A DNA stretch of 52,689 nt from Oscillospiraceae bacterium (GTDB lineage Bacteria > Bacillota > Clostridia > Oscillospirales > CAG-272), in contig SVSX01000008.1 of the NCBI GenBank assembly GCA_015064085.1, positions 1-52,689 of the forward strand, given 5' to 3'. Numbering within the stretch: the stretch's first letter is position 1; each line of letters starts with the position of its first letter. Shown piece by piece: positions 41,379 through 50,855 of this stretch. The notes below the pieces were generated by a model. That model saw only the letters and a program-made list of their open reading frames with translations. It was not told the DNA's origin and ran no database searches. A program made the position numbers and the translations under genes.

Positions 41379-42535
41379 TTCTTGCATACCTCCTTAAATA
41401 TATTTATGGCTTTTTTCAATTCATCCATTGGAATGTTGAGTGCCGGAAGCATTCTAACCTTCTGCTTTGCTTTTATAACCAGAAGTCCCTTTTCCATACA
41501 CTCAGCAATAACGTCGCCTGCGGGACGTACCGTTTCAACACCGATCATAAGACCGAGACCGCTTACACTGACGACCCCATCCGCACCGCAAAGCTCGTCG
41601 AAGATATATTTGCTCTTTTCTCTTACCTCAAGGAGAAGATTATCGTCAATACGCGAAAGAATATTGAGCGCACCCGCGCAGCTTATGGGGTTGCCTCCGA
41701 AGGTAGAGCCGTGAAGTCCCGGGGTATATGTGTCCTTTACCTTTTCACCGAGAAGTGTCGCGCCTATCGGCAATCCACCGCCAAGGCCCTTAGCGGTGGA
41801 TACGATATCGGGCTTGATTTCGAAATTCATATATCCGTAAAGCATTCCGCTTCTTCCGTTACCGATCTGAACCTCGTCTGCGATCAGAAGGATATCATTT
41901 TCCTTTGCGAATTCAGCAAGCTCCGAGAGGTACTCTGCGTCAAGAGGATTGACTCCGCCCTCTCCCTGAACCACCTCAAACATAACCGCGCAGCACTTGT
42001 TTTCAGCGCAAAGCTTCTTGATATCGTCCATATTGTTAGGCTCGGCGTAAACAAAGCCTTCTGTCAGCGGTGTAAAATCGTTGTGGAAGGTATCCTGACC
42101 CGTCGCAGCAAGAGTTGTTATTGTTCTTCCGTGGAAGCTGTTTTTTAGAGTTATGATCGTGCTGTACTCTCTTCCCTTTTTATCCGCGCCGTATTTTCTC
42201 GCTGCCTTGATAGCGCATTCATTTGCCTCAGCGCCCGAGTTCGAGAAGAATACCTTGCACATTCCTGTCCTTTCACAGAGCTCCTTTGCGAGAAGTGCGC
42301 AGGGTTCGCTGTAATAAAGATTTGATGTGTGTTGAACTCGTCCAAGCTGTTCGATCACGGCATTTTTCCACTCATCGTCAGAGACTCCGAATGTGTTTAC
42401 CGCAATACCCGTGCCGAGGTCGATATATTCCTTGCCATTTTCATCATATACGAGAGATCCCTTGCCATTTACAATAGTAAGCGGAAATCTCGCGTATGTG
42501 TTGGCAACGTATTTTCCGTCAATTTCTTTAATCAT
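41375..42535 (-). CDS. argD: Acetylornithine aminotransferase
   Basis: ArgD (386 aa) is a class III PLP aminotransferase converting N-acetylglutamate semialdehyde to N-acetylornithine. The PLP lysine is Lys249 in VSTAKGLGGGLPIGA; SNSGAEANECAIK and the LIADEVQIGNGRSG box are intact. The ATG at 42535 overlaps the argB stop by eight bases. A longer frame to 42574 has no ribosome binding site. Confidence 0.95.
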   Translation of the reverse strand: MIKEIDGKYVANTYARFPLTIVNGKGSLVYDENGKEYIDLGTGIAVNTFGVSDDEWKNAVIEQLGRVQHTSNLYYSEPCALLAKELCERTGMCKVFFSNSGAEANECAIKAARKYGADKKGREYSTIITLKNSFHGRTITTLAATGQDTFHNDFTPLTEGFVYAEPNNMDDIKKLCAENKCCAVMFEVVQGEGGVNPLDAEYLSELAEFAKENDILLIADEVQIGNGRSGMLYGYMNFEIKPDIVSTAKGLGGGLPIGATLLGEKVKDTYTPGLHGSTFGGNPISCAGALNILSRIDDNLLLEVREKSKYIFDELCGADGVVSVSGLGLMIGVETVRPAGDVIAECMEKGLLVIKAKQKVRMLPALNIPMDELKKAINIFKEVCKK

Positions 42536-43397
42536 CGTATTCACCCGTGTGGAACATAGTTCCGATACCCTCATCGGTAAGTGTTTCTATAAGAATAGCG
42601 TGAGGAATTCTTCCGTCGATAATAAATACCTTCTTAACACCTCTTCTTATAGCTTCAATAGAGCAATTGACCTTCGGTATCATTCCGCCGCTGATAATTC
42701 CCTCTCTCATAAGCTGAGGCGCGTCACTGACGTTTATCTTTGAAATAAGCGTTGAAGGATCGTTCTTGTCTCTGAGTATTCCCTCAATATCGGTCATAGA
42801 GATAAGGCTTTCAGCACCAAGCTGTCCCGCAATTCTTGCGGCAGCGGTATCCGCGTTGATATTATAGCTGTTGCCCTCATCGTCGTATCCGACGGTTGAA
42901 ATTACGGGGATATATCCTTTTTCGAGTACATCGAGGATAGGTGTAACGTTTACCTCGGTTATCTCACCGACAAATCCGAGTCTCTCGTCCTTCATTTCGG
43001 ACTTTATCATATGTCCGTCGATACCGCAAAGTCCGATTGCCTTGCCGCCCTTCTTTTCGATAAGGTTGACAAGGTTTTTATTTATCTTTCCCGCAAGGAC
43101 CATCTGTACTATCTCAACAGCTTCCTTGTCGGTCACTCTGAGACCGTCAACGAACTCGGTCTTTTTACCTACCTTCGAGAGCATTTCGGTGATCTCAGGT
43201 CCGCCGCCGTGAACGAGAACGACCTTTATACCGATAAGTGACAGCAGTACCATATCTCCCATAACTGCGTCCTTGAGATCATCATTTATCATTGCGTTTC
43301 CACCGTATTTTACAACGATGATCTTATTGTAATATTTCTTTATGTATGGCAGTGCCTGTGTCAGGACATCTGCGCGCTGTGCTACATTAAGTTCCAT
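42528..43397 (-). CDS. argB: Acetylglutamate kinase
   Basis: ArgB (289 aa) phosphorylates N-acetylglutamate. VVKYGGNAM (about 28-36) and VLVHGGGPEI (about 60-69) are the ATP and acetylglutamate loops, and the C-terminal G-G-M-I-P-K segment is normal. This length and the extended N-terminus (NVAQRADVLTQALPYIKKYY) are those of the arginine-inhibitable hexameric form. GAAAGAGGAAGAAAA precedes the ATG. Confidence 0.96.
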   Translation of the reverse strand: MELNVAQRADVLTQALPYIKKYYNKIIVVKYGGNAMINDDLKDAVMGDMVLLSLIGIKVVLVHGGGPEITEMLSKVGKKTEFVDGLRVTDKEAVEIVQMVLAGKINKNLVNLIEKKGGKAIGLCGIDGHMIKSEMKDERLGFVGEITEVNVTPILDVLEKGYIPVISTVGYDDEGNSYNINADTAAARIAGQLGAESLISMTDIEGILRDKNDPSTLISKINVSDAPQLMREGIISGGMIPKVNCSIEAIRRGVKKVFIIDGRIPHAILIETLTDEGIGTMFHTGEYDD

Positions 43398-43428
43398 TTT
43401 TCTTCCTCTTTCGGTTTTCTGCTGATAA

Positions 43429-44640
43429 TTAGGTTCTGTAGTCTCCGTTGATCTTTACGTAATCATAGGTCAGGTCGCATCCCCATGCGGTTGCGTTGCC
43501 GTTACCGTCTCCAAGTCCAATAAGAATTCTTATCTCATTGCAAAGAAGTATTTCTTTTGCTTTTTCCTCAGAGAAATCAACTCCTGCGCCGTTATGGCAG
43601 ACTGCGATAGTTCCTTTTTCGGATTCGAAGGAGACGTCCACCTTGTTTACGTCAACGTCAGCTCCGCTGTAGCCTATTGCGCAAAGGACTCTTCCCCAGT
43701 TAGCGTCAGCACCGAACATAGCTGCCTTAAAGAGTGACGAACAAATGATAGACTTTGCGACGATCTTCGCGTTTTCCTCGTCACGAGCGCCGTTTACAAC
43801 GCATTCGAGCAGCTTGGTAGCGCCCTCTCCGTCAGCAGCGATCATTCTGCAAAGATATGCTGTAACAGAATGAAGAGCCCCACAGAAAGCATCGAAATCC
43901 GCGCCCTCACTGTCGATAAGCTTGTTCTCGGCAAGACCGTTTGCCATAATCGAAACCATATCGTTAGTTGAGGTATCTCCGTCAATGCTTATCATATTGA
44001 AGGAGGTCTTTACATCTTCGCTGAGTGCCTTTGAAAGCATTTCAGCACTGATTGCGCAGTCGGTGGTAACAAATACGAGCATTGTTGCCATATTGGGGTG
44101 TATCATTCCGCTTCCCTTAGCAATACCTCCTATGTGGCAGGTCTTACCTCCGACCTCAAACTCAAAGGCTATTTCCTTCTTCTTGACGTCGGTCGTCATA
44201 ATACCCTCGGCAGCCGCCTCGCTGTTCTTTGAAAGACCCGAAACAAGCTGAGGAATTCCCATAGCTATCGGTTCAATGTTAAGAGGCTGACCGATAACAC
44301 CCGTTGATGCGACAATAACGTTATTTGCGGGTATATTAAGTTCTTTTCCGAGGAGCGCACACATTTTTTTTGCTATTTCAATACCGTTCGCATTGCAGGT
44401 ATTTGCGTTTCCGCTATTGCATATCATAGCCTGTGCCACACCGTCGGAGATATTTTCTTTAGTTACTGTGAGGGGCGCGCCCTTGACAAGGTTGGTTGTG
44501 TAAACAGCTGCCGCAGAAGCAGGTACTTCGCTGTATATAAGACTTATATCCTTTTTGGTTCTGTTCTTCCTTATACCGCAGTGAACTCCGTTTGCGGTAA
44601 ATCCCTTTGCGGCACAAACGCCGCCGCTGATCTGTTGCAT
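43429..44640 (-). CDS. argJ: Bifunctional glutamate N-acetyltransferase/ornithine acetyltransferase
   Basis: ArgJ (403 aa) recycles the acetyl group from N-acetylornithine to glutamate and may also acetylate glutamate with acetyl-CoA. The autocleavage site is visible at Thr186 in GMIHPNMATML, which would split it into alpha and beta chains. The ASTGVIG and CNSGNANTC motifs are typical. Since no argA or argE occurs in the operon, the cycle through ArgJ explains the ornithine branch. A good internal promoter lies just upstream (44671-44700). Confidence 0.95.
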   Translation of the reverse strand: MQQISGGVCAAKGFTANGVHCGIRKNRTKKDISLIYSEVPASAAAVYTTNLVKGAPLTVTKENISDGVAQAMICNSGNANTCNANGIEIAKKMCALLGKELNIPANNVIVASTGVIGQPLNIEPIAMGIPQLVSGLSKNSEAAAEGIMTTDVKKKEIAFEFEVGGKTCHIGGIAKGSGMIHPNMATMLVFVTTDCAISAEMLSKALSEDVKTSFNMISIDGDTSTNDMVSIMANGLAENKLIDSEGADFDAFCGALHSVTAYLCRMIAADGEGATKLLECVVNGARDEENAKIVAKSIICSSLFKAAMFGADANWGRVLCAIGYSGADVDVNKVDVSFESEKGTIAVCHNGAGVDFSEEKAKEILLCNEIRILIGLGDGNGNATAWGCDLTYDYVKINGDYRT

Positions 44641-44670
44641 TTTTGTATCCTTTCTTTTGTATCTCTATAT

Positions 44671-44700
44671 ATTATAAAACAAGACCTATGGTTTTGTCAA
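44671..44700 (-). promoter_or_regulatory. Internal promoter before argJ, inside the argC end
   Basis: On the minus strand TTGACA (44700-44695), an 18-base spacer and TATAAT (44676-44671). It overlaps the last codons and stop of argC and lies 31 bases upstream of the argJ start. Confidence 0.6.
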
Positions 44701-45604
44701 TTCCCATTCTCATATTCATACACTGAATTGCTGCTCCCGAAGCACCTTTTCCGAGATTATCATAAAGTGCCATGAGCAAAATTCTGTCTTCATTGCCCGA
44801 AACAGACACTATCATAGAGTCTTTTCCCGAAAGCTTATTTGAAGCAACAAATCCCGATACGTCTATGTTCTCCTCATATTTTACGATCTCACCGCAGTAT
44901 TTTTCCGAATATGCCTTCTTAATGTCCTCGGAAGTATATCCACTATTCAACTGTTCCTTAAAAAGAGGAACGGTTACGAGCATACCGCTGTAAAAGTCTG
45001 AGACGATCGGACAGAAGCAGGGCGCGTTCGTTATTCCCGAAACCGCGACCATTTCCTTGAGATGCTTATGCTGCTGAGTAATTCCGTACTGTCTGGGAGA
45101 GTCGAGACAAACGCATCTGTCATCGGAAGAATATTCGGCTATCATCTTTTTTCCACCGCCGCTGTATCCCGTTATAGAATGACAGCTCAGGAGCAGATCG
45201 GGGCTGATTATCCCTTTTTCAACAAGAGGATACACAAGCGAAATAAATCCGCTTGCGTGGCAACCGGGTACGGCGATCCTCTTTGATGTTTTTAGCTTAT
45301 TTTCGTGCTCTGCCGAGAGCTCGGGAAAGCCATAGCACCATTCGGGATCTGTTCTGTGTGCCGTCGAGGTGTCTATGACAACAACGTTGTCATTTTCGAT
45401 CATACTTACAGATTCCTTTGCAGCAACATCGGGAAGACACAAAAAGGCAATATCGCACTTGTTAAGTGCTTCCTTTCTTGCGGCGGGATCTTTTCTCAGT
45501 TCATCGCTGAGGGTGATTATTTCAATATCTTTTCTTTCTCCGAGCCTTTCAAATATGCGAAGACCTGTAGTGCCTTCTTTTCCGTCAATAAAAATTTTCT
45601 TCAT
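44672..45604 (-). CDS. argC: N-acetyl-gamma-glutamyl-phosphate reductase, type 2
   Basis: ArgC (310 aa) reduces acetylglutamyl phosphate to the semialdehyde. The catalytic cysteine is Cys115 in PGCHASGF, and the NADP loop is IDGKEGTTGLRIFERL. The short form with the GKEGTTG opening is the type 2 ArgC, which is distinct from the common 340-residue type 1. It overlaps argH by four bases. Confidence 0.94.
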   Translation of the reverse strand: MKKIFIDGKEGTTGLRIFERLGERKDIEIITLSDELRKDPAARKEALNKCDIAFLCLPDVAAKESVSMIENDNVVVIDTSTAHRTDPEWCYGFPELSAEHENKLKTSKRIAVPGCHASGFISLVYPLVEKGIISPDLLLSCHSITGYSGGGKKMIAEYSSDDRCVCLDSPRQYGITQQHKHLKEMVAVSGITNAPCFCPIVSDFYSGMLVTVPLFKEQLNSGYTSEDIKKAYSEKYCGEIVKYEENIDVSGFVASNKLSGKDSMIVSVSGNEDRILLMALYDNLGKGASGAAIQCMNMRMGIDKTIGLVL

Positions 45605-46977
45605 TTTGCAAGTTCCTTTTTTACGTATGCTATCTGTTTCTCAACCGAACTAACCGACGTTCCTCCTGCGGAAATGCGCTTTGAGACACAGGTCTCAAGC
45701 GAGATCTCATCAAAGAGATCAGTGTCGAATATTTCAGAATGAGCCTTATATGCTTCGATCGGAAGTGTGTCGAGAACCAGGTTCTTTTCAATACATTCGG
45801 CAACTATCTGTCCAACTATCTTATAAGCCGATCTGAATGGCATTCCGCGTTTTGTAAGATAATCGGCAAGGTCTGTTGCGTTTATAAAGCCCCTCTGAGC
45901 AGCCTTATACATATTTTCCTTCTTTACCTTCATTGTGCGGATCATAGGTGCGAATATATCAAGACAAGCTATAACGTTGTCTATTGAATCAAAGATCGCC
46001 TCCTTGTCCTCCTGCATATCCTTGTTGTACGCCAGAGGAAGCCCCTTAAGGGTGGTGAGAAGTGCGAAAAGATTTCCGTATACTCTTCCCGTTTTACCTC
46101 TTACAAGCTCTGCCATATCGGAATTCTTTTTCTGAGGCATAATAGACGAGCCTGTGGTAAAGGAATCGTCAAGCTCAACAAAGGAAAATTCCCAGCTTGA
46201 CCAAAGAATTATCTCCTCGGAAAATCTTGAGAGATGCATCATAATTATCGAAAATGCGCTCATAAGCTCAAGGCAAAAGTCTCTGTCAGACACTCCGTCT
46301 ATGCTGTTCTGAGTTATTCCGTCAAACCCGAGCTTCTCAGCCACGAATTCTCTGTCTGTATTATACGTAGTTCCCGCGAGAGCGCAAGAACCGAGAGGCG
46401 AATAATTCATTCTCGCGACTGCGTCGCGTACTCTTGAAATATCTCGGAGAAGCATCATTGCGTATGCCATAAGGTGATGCCCAAAGGTTATCGGCTGAGC
46501 TCTCTGAAGATGTGTGTATCCGGGCATAATAACAGCTTTATTTGCTTCAGCCTGCTCACAGATCGCCTCAACAAGCTCATGAAGAAGCGCGAGTATCTCC
46601 TCCGACTTATCTCTGAGATAAAGTCTTATATCAAGCGCGACCTGATCGTTTCTGCTTCTTGCGGTGTGAAGCTTTTTGCCGTAATCACCGATCCTTGCGG
46701 TAAGCTCGGCTTCAACGAACATATGAATGTCTTCACAGTTCATATCAATTTCAAGCTTTCCGCTATCGATATCCGCGAGTATTCCACAAAGACCCTCAAG
46801 GATCTTTTCGTGATCCTCAGCGCTTATTATACCCTGCTTTGCGAGCATAGCAGCGTGAGCCATCGACCCCGTGATATCCTGTTTATACATCCTGCAATCA
46901 AAGCTGATCGAGGAATTAAAATCATCTGCTTTTTTGTCCAGAGCCTTCGAAAAACGCCCTGCCCACATTTTTTCCAT
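45601..46977 (-). CDS. argH: Argininosuccinate lyase
   Basis: ArgH (458 aa) splits argininosuccinate into arginine and fumarate. The family signature GSSIMPQKKNSD and the ARSRNDQ segment are present, with the opening MWAGRFSKALDKKADDFNSS. The start is uncertain: ATG 46977 or 46968 fits the family, but neither has a clear ribosome binding site; a GTG at 46992 lies after AAGGTGA. The stop overlaps argC by four bases (ATGA). A stable hairpin (46993-47026) lies between argG and this gene. Confidence 0.94.
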   Translation of the reverse strand: MEKMWAGRFSKALDKKADDFNSSISFDCRMYKQDITGSMAHAAMLAKQGIISAEDHEKILEGLCGILADIDSGKLEIDMNCEDIHMFVEAELTARIGDYGKKLHTARSRNDQVALDIRLYLRDKSEEILALLHELVEAICEQAEANKAVIMPGYTHLQRAQPITFGHHLMAYAMMLLRDISRVRDAVARMNYSPLGSCALAGTTYNTDREFVAEKLGFDGITQNSIDGVSDRDFCLELMSAFSIIMMHLSRFSEEIILWSSWEFSFVELDDSFTTGSSIMPQKKNSDMAELVRGKTGRVYGNLFALLTTLKGLPLAYNKDMQEDKEAIFDSIDNVIACLDIFAPMIRTMKVKKENMYKAAQRGFINATDLADYLTKRGMPFRSAYKIVGQIVAECIEKNLVLDTLPIEAYKAHSEIFDTDLFDEISLETCVSKRISAGGTSVSSVEKQIAYVKKELAK

Positions 46978-46992
46978 AACTTTATTATACAC

Positions 46993-47026
46993 GTTTTGCC
47001 CGTCACCTTTCGGCGGCAGGCAAAAC
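46993..47026 (-). other. Stable hairpin with GAAA tetraloop between argG and argH
   Basis: In RNA from the minus strand, eight base pairs (GTTTTGCC with GGCAAAAC) close a stem with a second helix capped by a GAAA loop. No T run follows, so it is not a classical terminator. It lies directly upstream of argH and may tune processing or the argG:argH ratio. Confidence 0.6.
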
Positions 47027-47039
47027 ATCCCTTTCGAGG

Positions 47040-48269
47040 TTATTTCTTATTGTTCTTTGCGTTTACCTGAGCCTGAACCTTTATCGGCAGACCGAAGAGG
47101 TTGATAAATCCTGCGGAATCAGCCTGGTTGTAAACCTCGTCCTCACCGAATGTAGCGATCTCCTCAGAGTAAAGCGAATAGTCGCTCCAAGCGCCTGCCT
47201 TGATAATATTTCCCTTGTAGAGCTTGAGGCGAACCTTACCCGTAACGTTCTCCTGAGTTTTATCAACGAATGCGGAGAGAGCCTCACGGAGAGGTGTGAA
47301 CCACTGACCGTTGTAAACAAGGTCAGCAAAGGTTATAGCAAGCTCACTCTTCTTGTGAGCGGTGTACTTATCAAGACAAAGTGTCTCAAGGTAGTTGTGA
47401 GCTGCGTAAAGAATAGCTCCACCGGGAGTTTCGTATACGCCGCGACACTTCATACCAACAAGACGGTTCTCAACGATGTCAAGAAGACCGATACCGTTTT
47501 CGCCGCCAACCTTGTTGAGGTTGAGGATAACGTCCTTAGCGCTCATCTTCTCACCGTTGAAGGCAACAGGACGTCCACTCTCAAAATCAAGCTCGATATA
47601 TGTGGGGACGTCGGGAGCCATTATGGGAGATACGCCCATCTCAAGGAAGCCGGGCTTATCATAAAGAGGCTCATTGCCTGTATCCTCAAGGTCGAGACCC
47701 TCGTGGCTGAGATGCCAGAGGTTCTTATCCTTCGAATAGTTGGTCTCACGGTTTATCTTAAGGGGAACGTTATGTGCCTCGGCGTACTCGATCTCCTCCT
47801 CACGGGACTTGATGCTCCACTCACGCCAAGGAGCGATGATATGCATATCGGGAGCGAAAGCCTTGATGGTAAGCTCGAAGCGAACCTGGTCGTTTCCCTT
47901 ACCTGTGCAGCCGTGGCAGATAGCGTCCGCGCCTTCAGCCTTAGCGATCTCAACGATCCTCTTCGCGATAACGGGACGCGCGAAGGATGTGCCGAGCATA
48001 TAATCCTCATAAAGTGCGCCTGCCATAACGGTAGGAATAACATAATCGTCAACAAACTCATCGGTGAGGTCCTCTATATAAATCTTGGATGCACCTGTTT
48101 TAATAGCCTTTTCCTCAAGTCCTTCAAGCTCGTCGCTCTGACCAACGTTTCCGCTGACAGCGATGACCTCACAGTTGTTATAATTTTCCTTGAGCCACGG
48201 AATGATAATCGACGTGTCAAGACCACCCGAGTACGCAAGAACGACCTTCTTAATATCAGCTTTATTCAT
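47040..48269 (-). CDS. argG: Argininosuccinate synthase
   Basis: ArgG (409 aa) joins citrulline and aspartate with ATP. The P-loop-like pyrophosphatase motif [13 protein letters not shown] (about 8-20), [14 protein letters not shown] and the FARPVIAK segment are hallmarks. The ATG at 48269 follows AAAGGAGAAAATT; the frame runs to 48401 but the upstream part is leader. First gene of the operon argG-H-C-J-B-D-F-carA-carB, with promoter at 48312-48340. Confidence 0.96.
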   Translation of the reverse strand: MNKADIKKVVLAYSGGLDTSIIIPWLKENYNNCEVIAVSGNVGQSDELEGLEEKAIKTGASKIYIEDLTDEFVDDYVIPTVMAGALYEDYMLGTSFARPVIAKRIVEIAKAEGADAICHGCTGKGNDQVRFELTIKAFAPDMHIIAPWREWSIKSREEEIEYAEAHNVPLKINRETNYSKDKNLWHLSHEGLDLEDTGNEPLYDKPGFLEMGVSPIMAPDVPTYIELDFESGRPVAFNGEKMSAKDVILNLNKVGGENGIGLLDIVENRLVGMKCRGVYETPGGAILYAAHNYLETLCLDKYTAHKKSELAITFADLVYNGQWFTPLREALSAFVDKTQENVTGKVRLKLYKGNIIKAGAWSDYSLYSEEIATFGEDEVYNQADSAGFINLFGLPIKVQAQVNAKNNKK

Positions 48270-48311
48270 AATTTTCTCCTTTGCTGTATATATATTCGTA
48301 TTACAGTGAAT

Positions 48312-48340
48312 ATTATACATCATTTTTCCCCACTTGTCAA
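48312..48340 (-). promoter_or_regulatory. Promoter of the arginine operon
   Basis: On the minus strand TTGACA (48340-48335), a 17-base spacer and TATAAT (48317-48312). An inverted repeat TTGTCAA/TTGACAA (48334-48340 and 48349-48355) overlaps the -35 box. TGAATATTATACA overlapping the -10 region resembles an ARG box but is one base short. Confidence 0.85.
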
Positions 48341-48401
48341 TAGCTTTGTTGACAATATTTTCACATCTTTTTTTAGGTATTTGGGGCGGTATGCACAACA
48401 A

Positions 48402-48481
48402 TGTATATTATTCACTTTTTTATTCAAACATTCAAGAAAAATAAAGAATTCGAATGAATATAGGTAATATCAATATTCATT
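48402..48481. promoter_or_regulatory. Cluster of ArgR/AhrC-like half-sites upstream of argG
   Basis: TGTATATTATTCA (48402-48414) is close to the element at the argG -10. AATGAATAT (48453-48461) and ATATTCATT (48473-48481) form a perfect 9-bp inverted repeat. Further TATTCA and TTCAAG segments lie at 48421-48436. Half-sites of the TGAAT kind are typical of ARG boxes; operator function is inferred. Confidence 0.4.
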
Positions 48482-48552
48482 AGCTTTATTTTTGATTTAT
48501 TTAAAATTTTTTTCATTTTCTCCGTGAAGAAAAACACAAAGAGAAAAGCTGC

Positions 48553-48660
48553 CCTCAAAAAAATGTTTTTTAGAGGATGTCGATTTTGCATATTGTGAAT
48601 AATATGCAAAAAATCTGTATAATCGCACCACTGGGGGTGCTTCCTTTTCGGCAACACCCC
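48553..48660 (-). terminator. Hairpin-rich 3' region of the leu/ilvE operon
   Basis: Three hairpins follow ilvE: GGGGTG/CACCCC (48634-48660), a perfect 11-bp pair 48584-48594/48601-48611, and CCTC/GAGG with A6/T6 (48553-48576). The first overlaps an alternative pairing of GCACC with GGTGC (48625-48640). Together they probably form the terminator; which hairpin acts is not clear. No gene is visible in the 48270-48680 stretch. Confidence 0.55.
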
Positions 48661-48680
48661 ACAGAGATAACTATGATCGA

Positions 48681-49751
48681 TCAGACTACCTTAACAGTCC
48701 AGCCGAAATCGTCCTTTTCTCTACCCCACTGAATACCCGTAAGAGTATTATAGAGCTTTTCAGCAACAGGACCGATCTCTCCATTGTTTATAGTCATCTT
48801 GATATTTCCGTCGTCAAGGAATCCGATGGGCGAAATAACGGCAGCTGTACCTGTGCCGAACGCCTCGTCGAGCTTTCCTTCCTTATAAGCGGCAATAACC
48901 TCTTCAACTGCCAGCTTTCTTTCTTCAACCTTATACCCGAGCTTATTCAGCATCGCGATGCAGGAGTTTCTTGTAACACCCGGGAGAATGTTACCCTCGT
49001 CGAGTGCGGGGGTTACGATCGTTCCGTCTATAACGAAGAATACGTTCATAGCTCCGACCTCATCGATATACTTATGCTCGATTCCATCAAGCCAGAGCAC
49101 CTGAGCATATCCCATCTTCTCAGCCTTTTCCTGACCGATAAGTGAGCAAGCGTAGTTACCGCCGACCTTAGCAAATCCCGTTCCGCCCTTAACCGCTCTT
49201 ACGTATTCACGCTCGATAAAGATCTTGACGGGCTTTATTCCCTCAGCGTAGTAAGCACCAACGGGAGAAAGGATTATCATAAACTTATAGCTCTTCGAGG
49301 GGTGAACGCCAAGCATTACGTCGGTAGCGATGATAAAAGGACGAATGTAGAGGGACGTTCCCTCAGCGGTAGGAACCCAATCCTTTTCAACAGCCACTAT
49401 CGCCTTTATAGCGTCAAGTGCATCGGAGGGATCTATTTTCGGGATGCAGAGTCTCTCGTTTGTATTGTTCATACGCTCGATATTCTTGTCGGGTCTGAAA
49501 AGCTGTATAGAGCCATCGGGTGTTCTGTACGCCTTAAGTCCCTCGAACATTTCCTGCGCGTAATGGAATACCATACAAGCGGGATCAAGAGAAAGATTTT
49601 GATAAGGAACGACACGGGCATCGTGCCAACCCATACCCTCGTTGTAATCCATTATGAACATATGGTCGGTAAAATACTTTCCGAATCCAAGCTTGTTCCA
49701 ATCGGGCTTTTCTTTTTTATTTTCAACTAATTCGTATTTGATATTAAGCAT
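48681..49751 (-). CDS. ilvE: Branched-chain amino acid aminotransferase
   Basis: The 356-residue class IV PLP enzyme exchanges the amino group between glutamate and the keto acids of leucine, isoleucine and valine. The PLP lysine is Lys195 in TGFAKVGGNYA, and EVGAMNVFFV and GTGTAAVISP are characteristic. This is the longer, eukaryote-like BCAT form common in Clostridia and Bacteroidetes. GGAAAGGAAATACCGAA precedes the ATG. It follows leuB after 18 bases and completes leucine synthesis. Confidence 0.95.
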   Translation of the reverse strand: MLNIKYELVENKKEKPDWNKLGFGKYFTDHMFIMDYNEGMGWHDARVVPYQNLSLDPACMVFHYAQEMFEGLKAYRTPDGSIQLFRPDKNIERMNNTNERLCIPKIDPSDALDAIKAIVAVEKDWVPTAEGTSLYIRPFIIATDVMLGVHPSKSYKFMIILSPVGAYYAEGIKPVKIFIEREYVRAVKGGTGFAKVGGNYACSLIGQEKAEKMGYAQVLWLDGIEHKYIDEVGAMNVFFVIDGTIVTPALDEGNILPGVTRNSCIAMLNKLGYKVEERKLAVEEVIAAYKEGKLDEAFGTGTAAVISPIGFLDDGNIKMTINNGEIGPVAEKLYNTLTGIQWGREKDDFGWTVKVV

Positions 49752-49769
49752 TTCGGTATTTCCTTTCCG

Positions 49770-50840
49770 TTAGATGTTTGCCGCTATTATATTGCCCATT
49801 TCAGAGCATTTGACCTTTTTGAAGCCTTCTTTATAGATATCAGCCGTTCTGTATCCGTCGTCAAGCGCCTTATTTACTGCCGCCTCGATAGCGTCAGCCT
49901 CGTTTGGCATATCGAAGGAATATCTGAGCATCATAGCACAGGACATTATAGTTCCTATGGGATTTGCGATATCCATACCCGCAATATCGGGAGCTGAGCC
50001 GTGAATAGGCTCGTACATTCCAAGAGTAGTTTCGGAAAGACTTGCCGAGGGCATCATACCTATCGAGCCCGTAAGCATACTTGCCTCGTCCGAAAGGATA
50101 TCTCCGAACATATTTTCGGTTACGATAACGTCAAACTGAGAGGGATTTTTGATAAGCTGCATTGCCGTATTATCAACGAGGATATCACTGTATTCCACAT
50201 CACTGTATTCCTCAGCCAATTTGTGCATCGTAGCTCGCCAGAGTCTTGAGGAATCCAGAACGTTTGCCTTATCAACAGAAGCGACTCTGCCCGAGCGCTT
50301 TCTCGCCGTATTGAAGGCAACTCTTCCTATTCTCTCTATCTCGTGCTCACTGTATTTCATCTCATCAACGGCAACCTTTTCACCGTTTTCGAGGAAGGTC
50401 CTTCTGTCTCCGAAATAAATTCCGCCCGTAAGCTCTCTTACGATCATAAGATCTATTCCCTCTCCAACTATAGAGGGCTTGAGAGGAGAAGCGTCCGCAA
50501 GCTGCATAAAGAGCTTTGTGGGTCTGAGGTTTGCGAAAAGACCGAGCTCACTTCTGACAGCGAGAAGCGCTTTTTCAGGGCGTATCGAGGGATCAACGTT
50601 ATCCCACTTCGGACCGCCTACAGCACCGAGAAGTACGCTGTCTGCCGCTTTACATTTAGCCATTCCCTCTTCGGTTATCGGAACGCCGTACTTGTCGATA
50701 CTGCAGCCTCCGATATCAACCTCTGTATAGTTGAAAGTATGCGAATACTTCTCACATACCTTATCAAGCACCTTTAATGCCTCATTGACTATCTCAGGTC
50801 CGATTCCGTCGCCCTTGAGTACAGTGATATTCTTGTTCAT
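49770..50840 (-). CDS. leuB: 3-Isopropylmalate dehydrogenase
   Basis: LeuB (356 aa) oxidises and decarboxylates 3-isopropylmalate. [11 protein letters not shown], the ELTGGIYFG substrate loop, VDNTAMQLI and HGSAPDIAG motifs are those of LeuB rather than isocitrate dehydrogenase. GAAGGGATTACCAAT precedes the ATG. Part of leuA-C-D-B-ilvE. Confidence 0.96.
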   Translation of the reverse strand: MNKNITVLKGDGIGPEIVNEALKVLDKVCEKYSHTFNYTEVDIGGCSIDKYGVPITEEGMAKCKAADSVLLGAVGGPKWDNVDPSIRPEKALLAVRSELGLFANLRPTKLFMQLADASPLKPSIVGEGIDLMIVRELTGGIYFGDRRTFLENGEKVAVDEMKYSEHEIERIGRVAFNTARKRSGRVASVDKANVLDSSRLWRATMHKLAEEYSDVEYSDILVDNTAMQLIKNPSQFDVIVTENMFGDILSDEASMLTGSIGMMPSASLSETTLGMYEPIHGSAPDIAGMDIANPIGTIMSCAMMLRYSFDMPNEADAIEAAVNKALDDGYRTADIYKEGFKKVKCSEMGNIIAANI

Positions 50841-50855
50841 ATTGGTAATCCCTTC

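Noticed and set aside
46984-46989. TATAAT on the minus strand directly before argH as an internal promoter
   Set aside because: No -35 box at a suitable distance, and the start site would fall on the argH start codon.
47355-48467. Plus-strand open frame (370 codons) opposite argG and its promoter
   Set aside because: Antisense to ArgG, crosses the argG promoter, and has a cysteine-rich product without recognisable pattern.
48593-48623. Plus-strand promoter with TATAAT at 48618-48623
   Set aside because: The -35 is poor, the spacer is 19 bases and no plus-strand gene follows; it is within the hairpin region behind ilvE.
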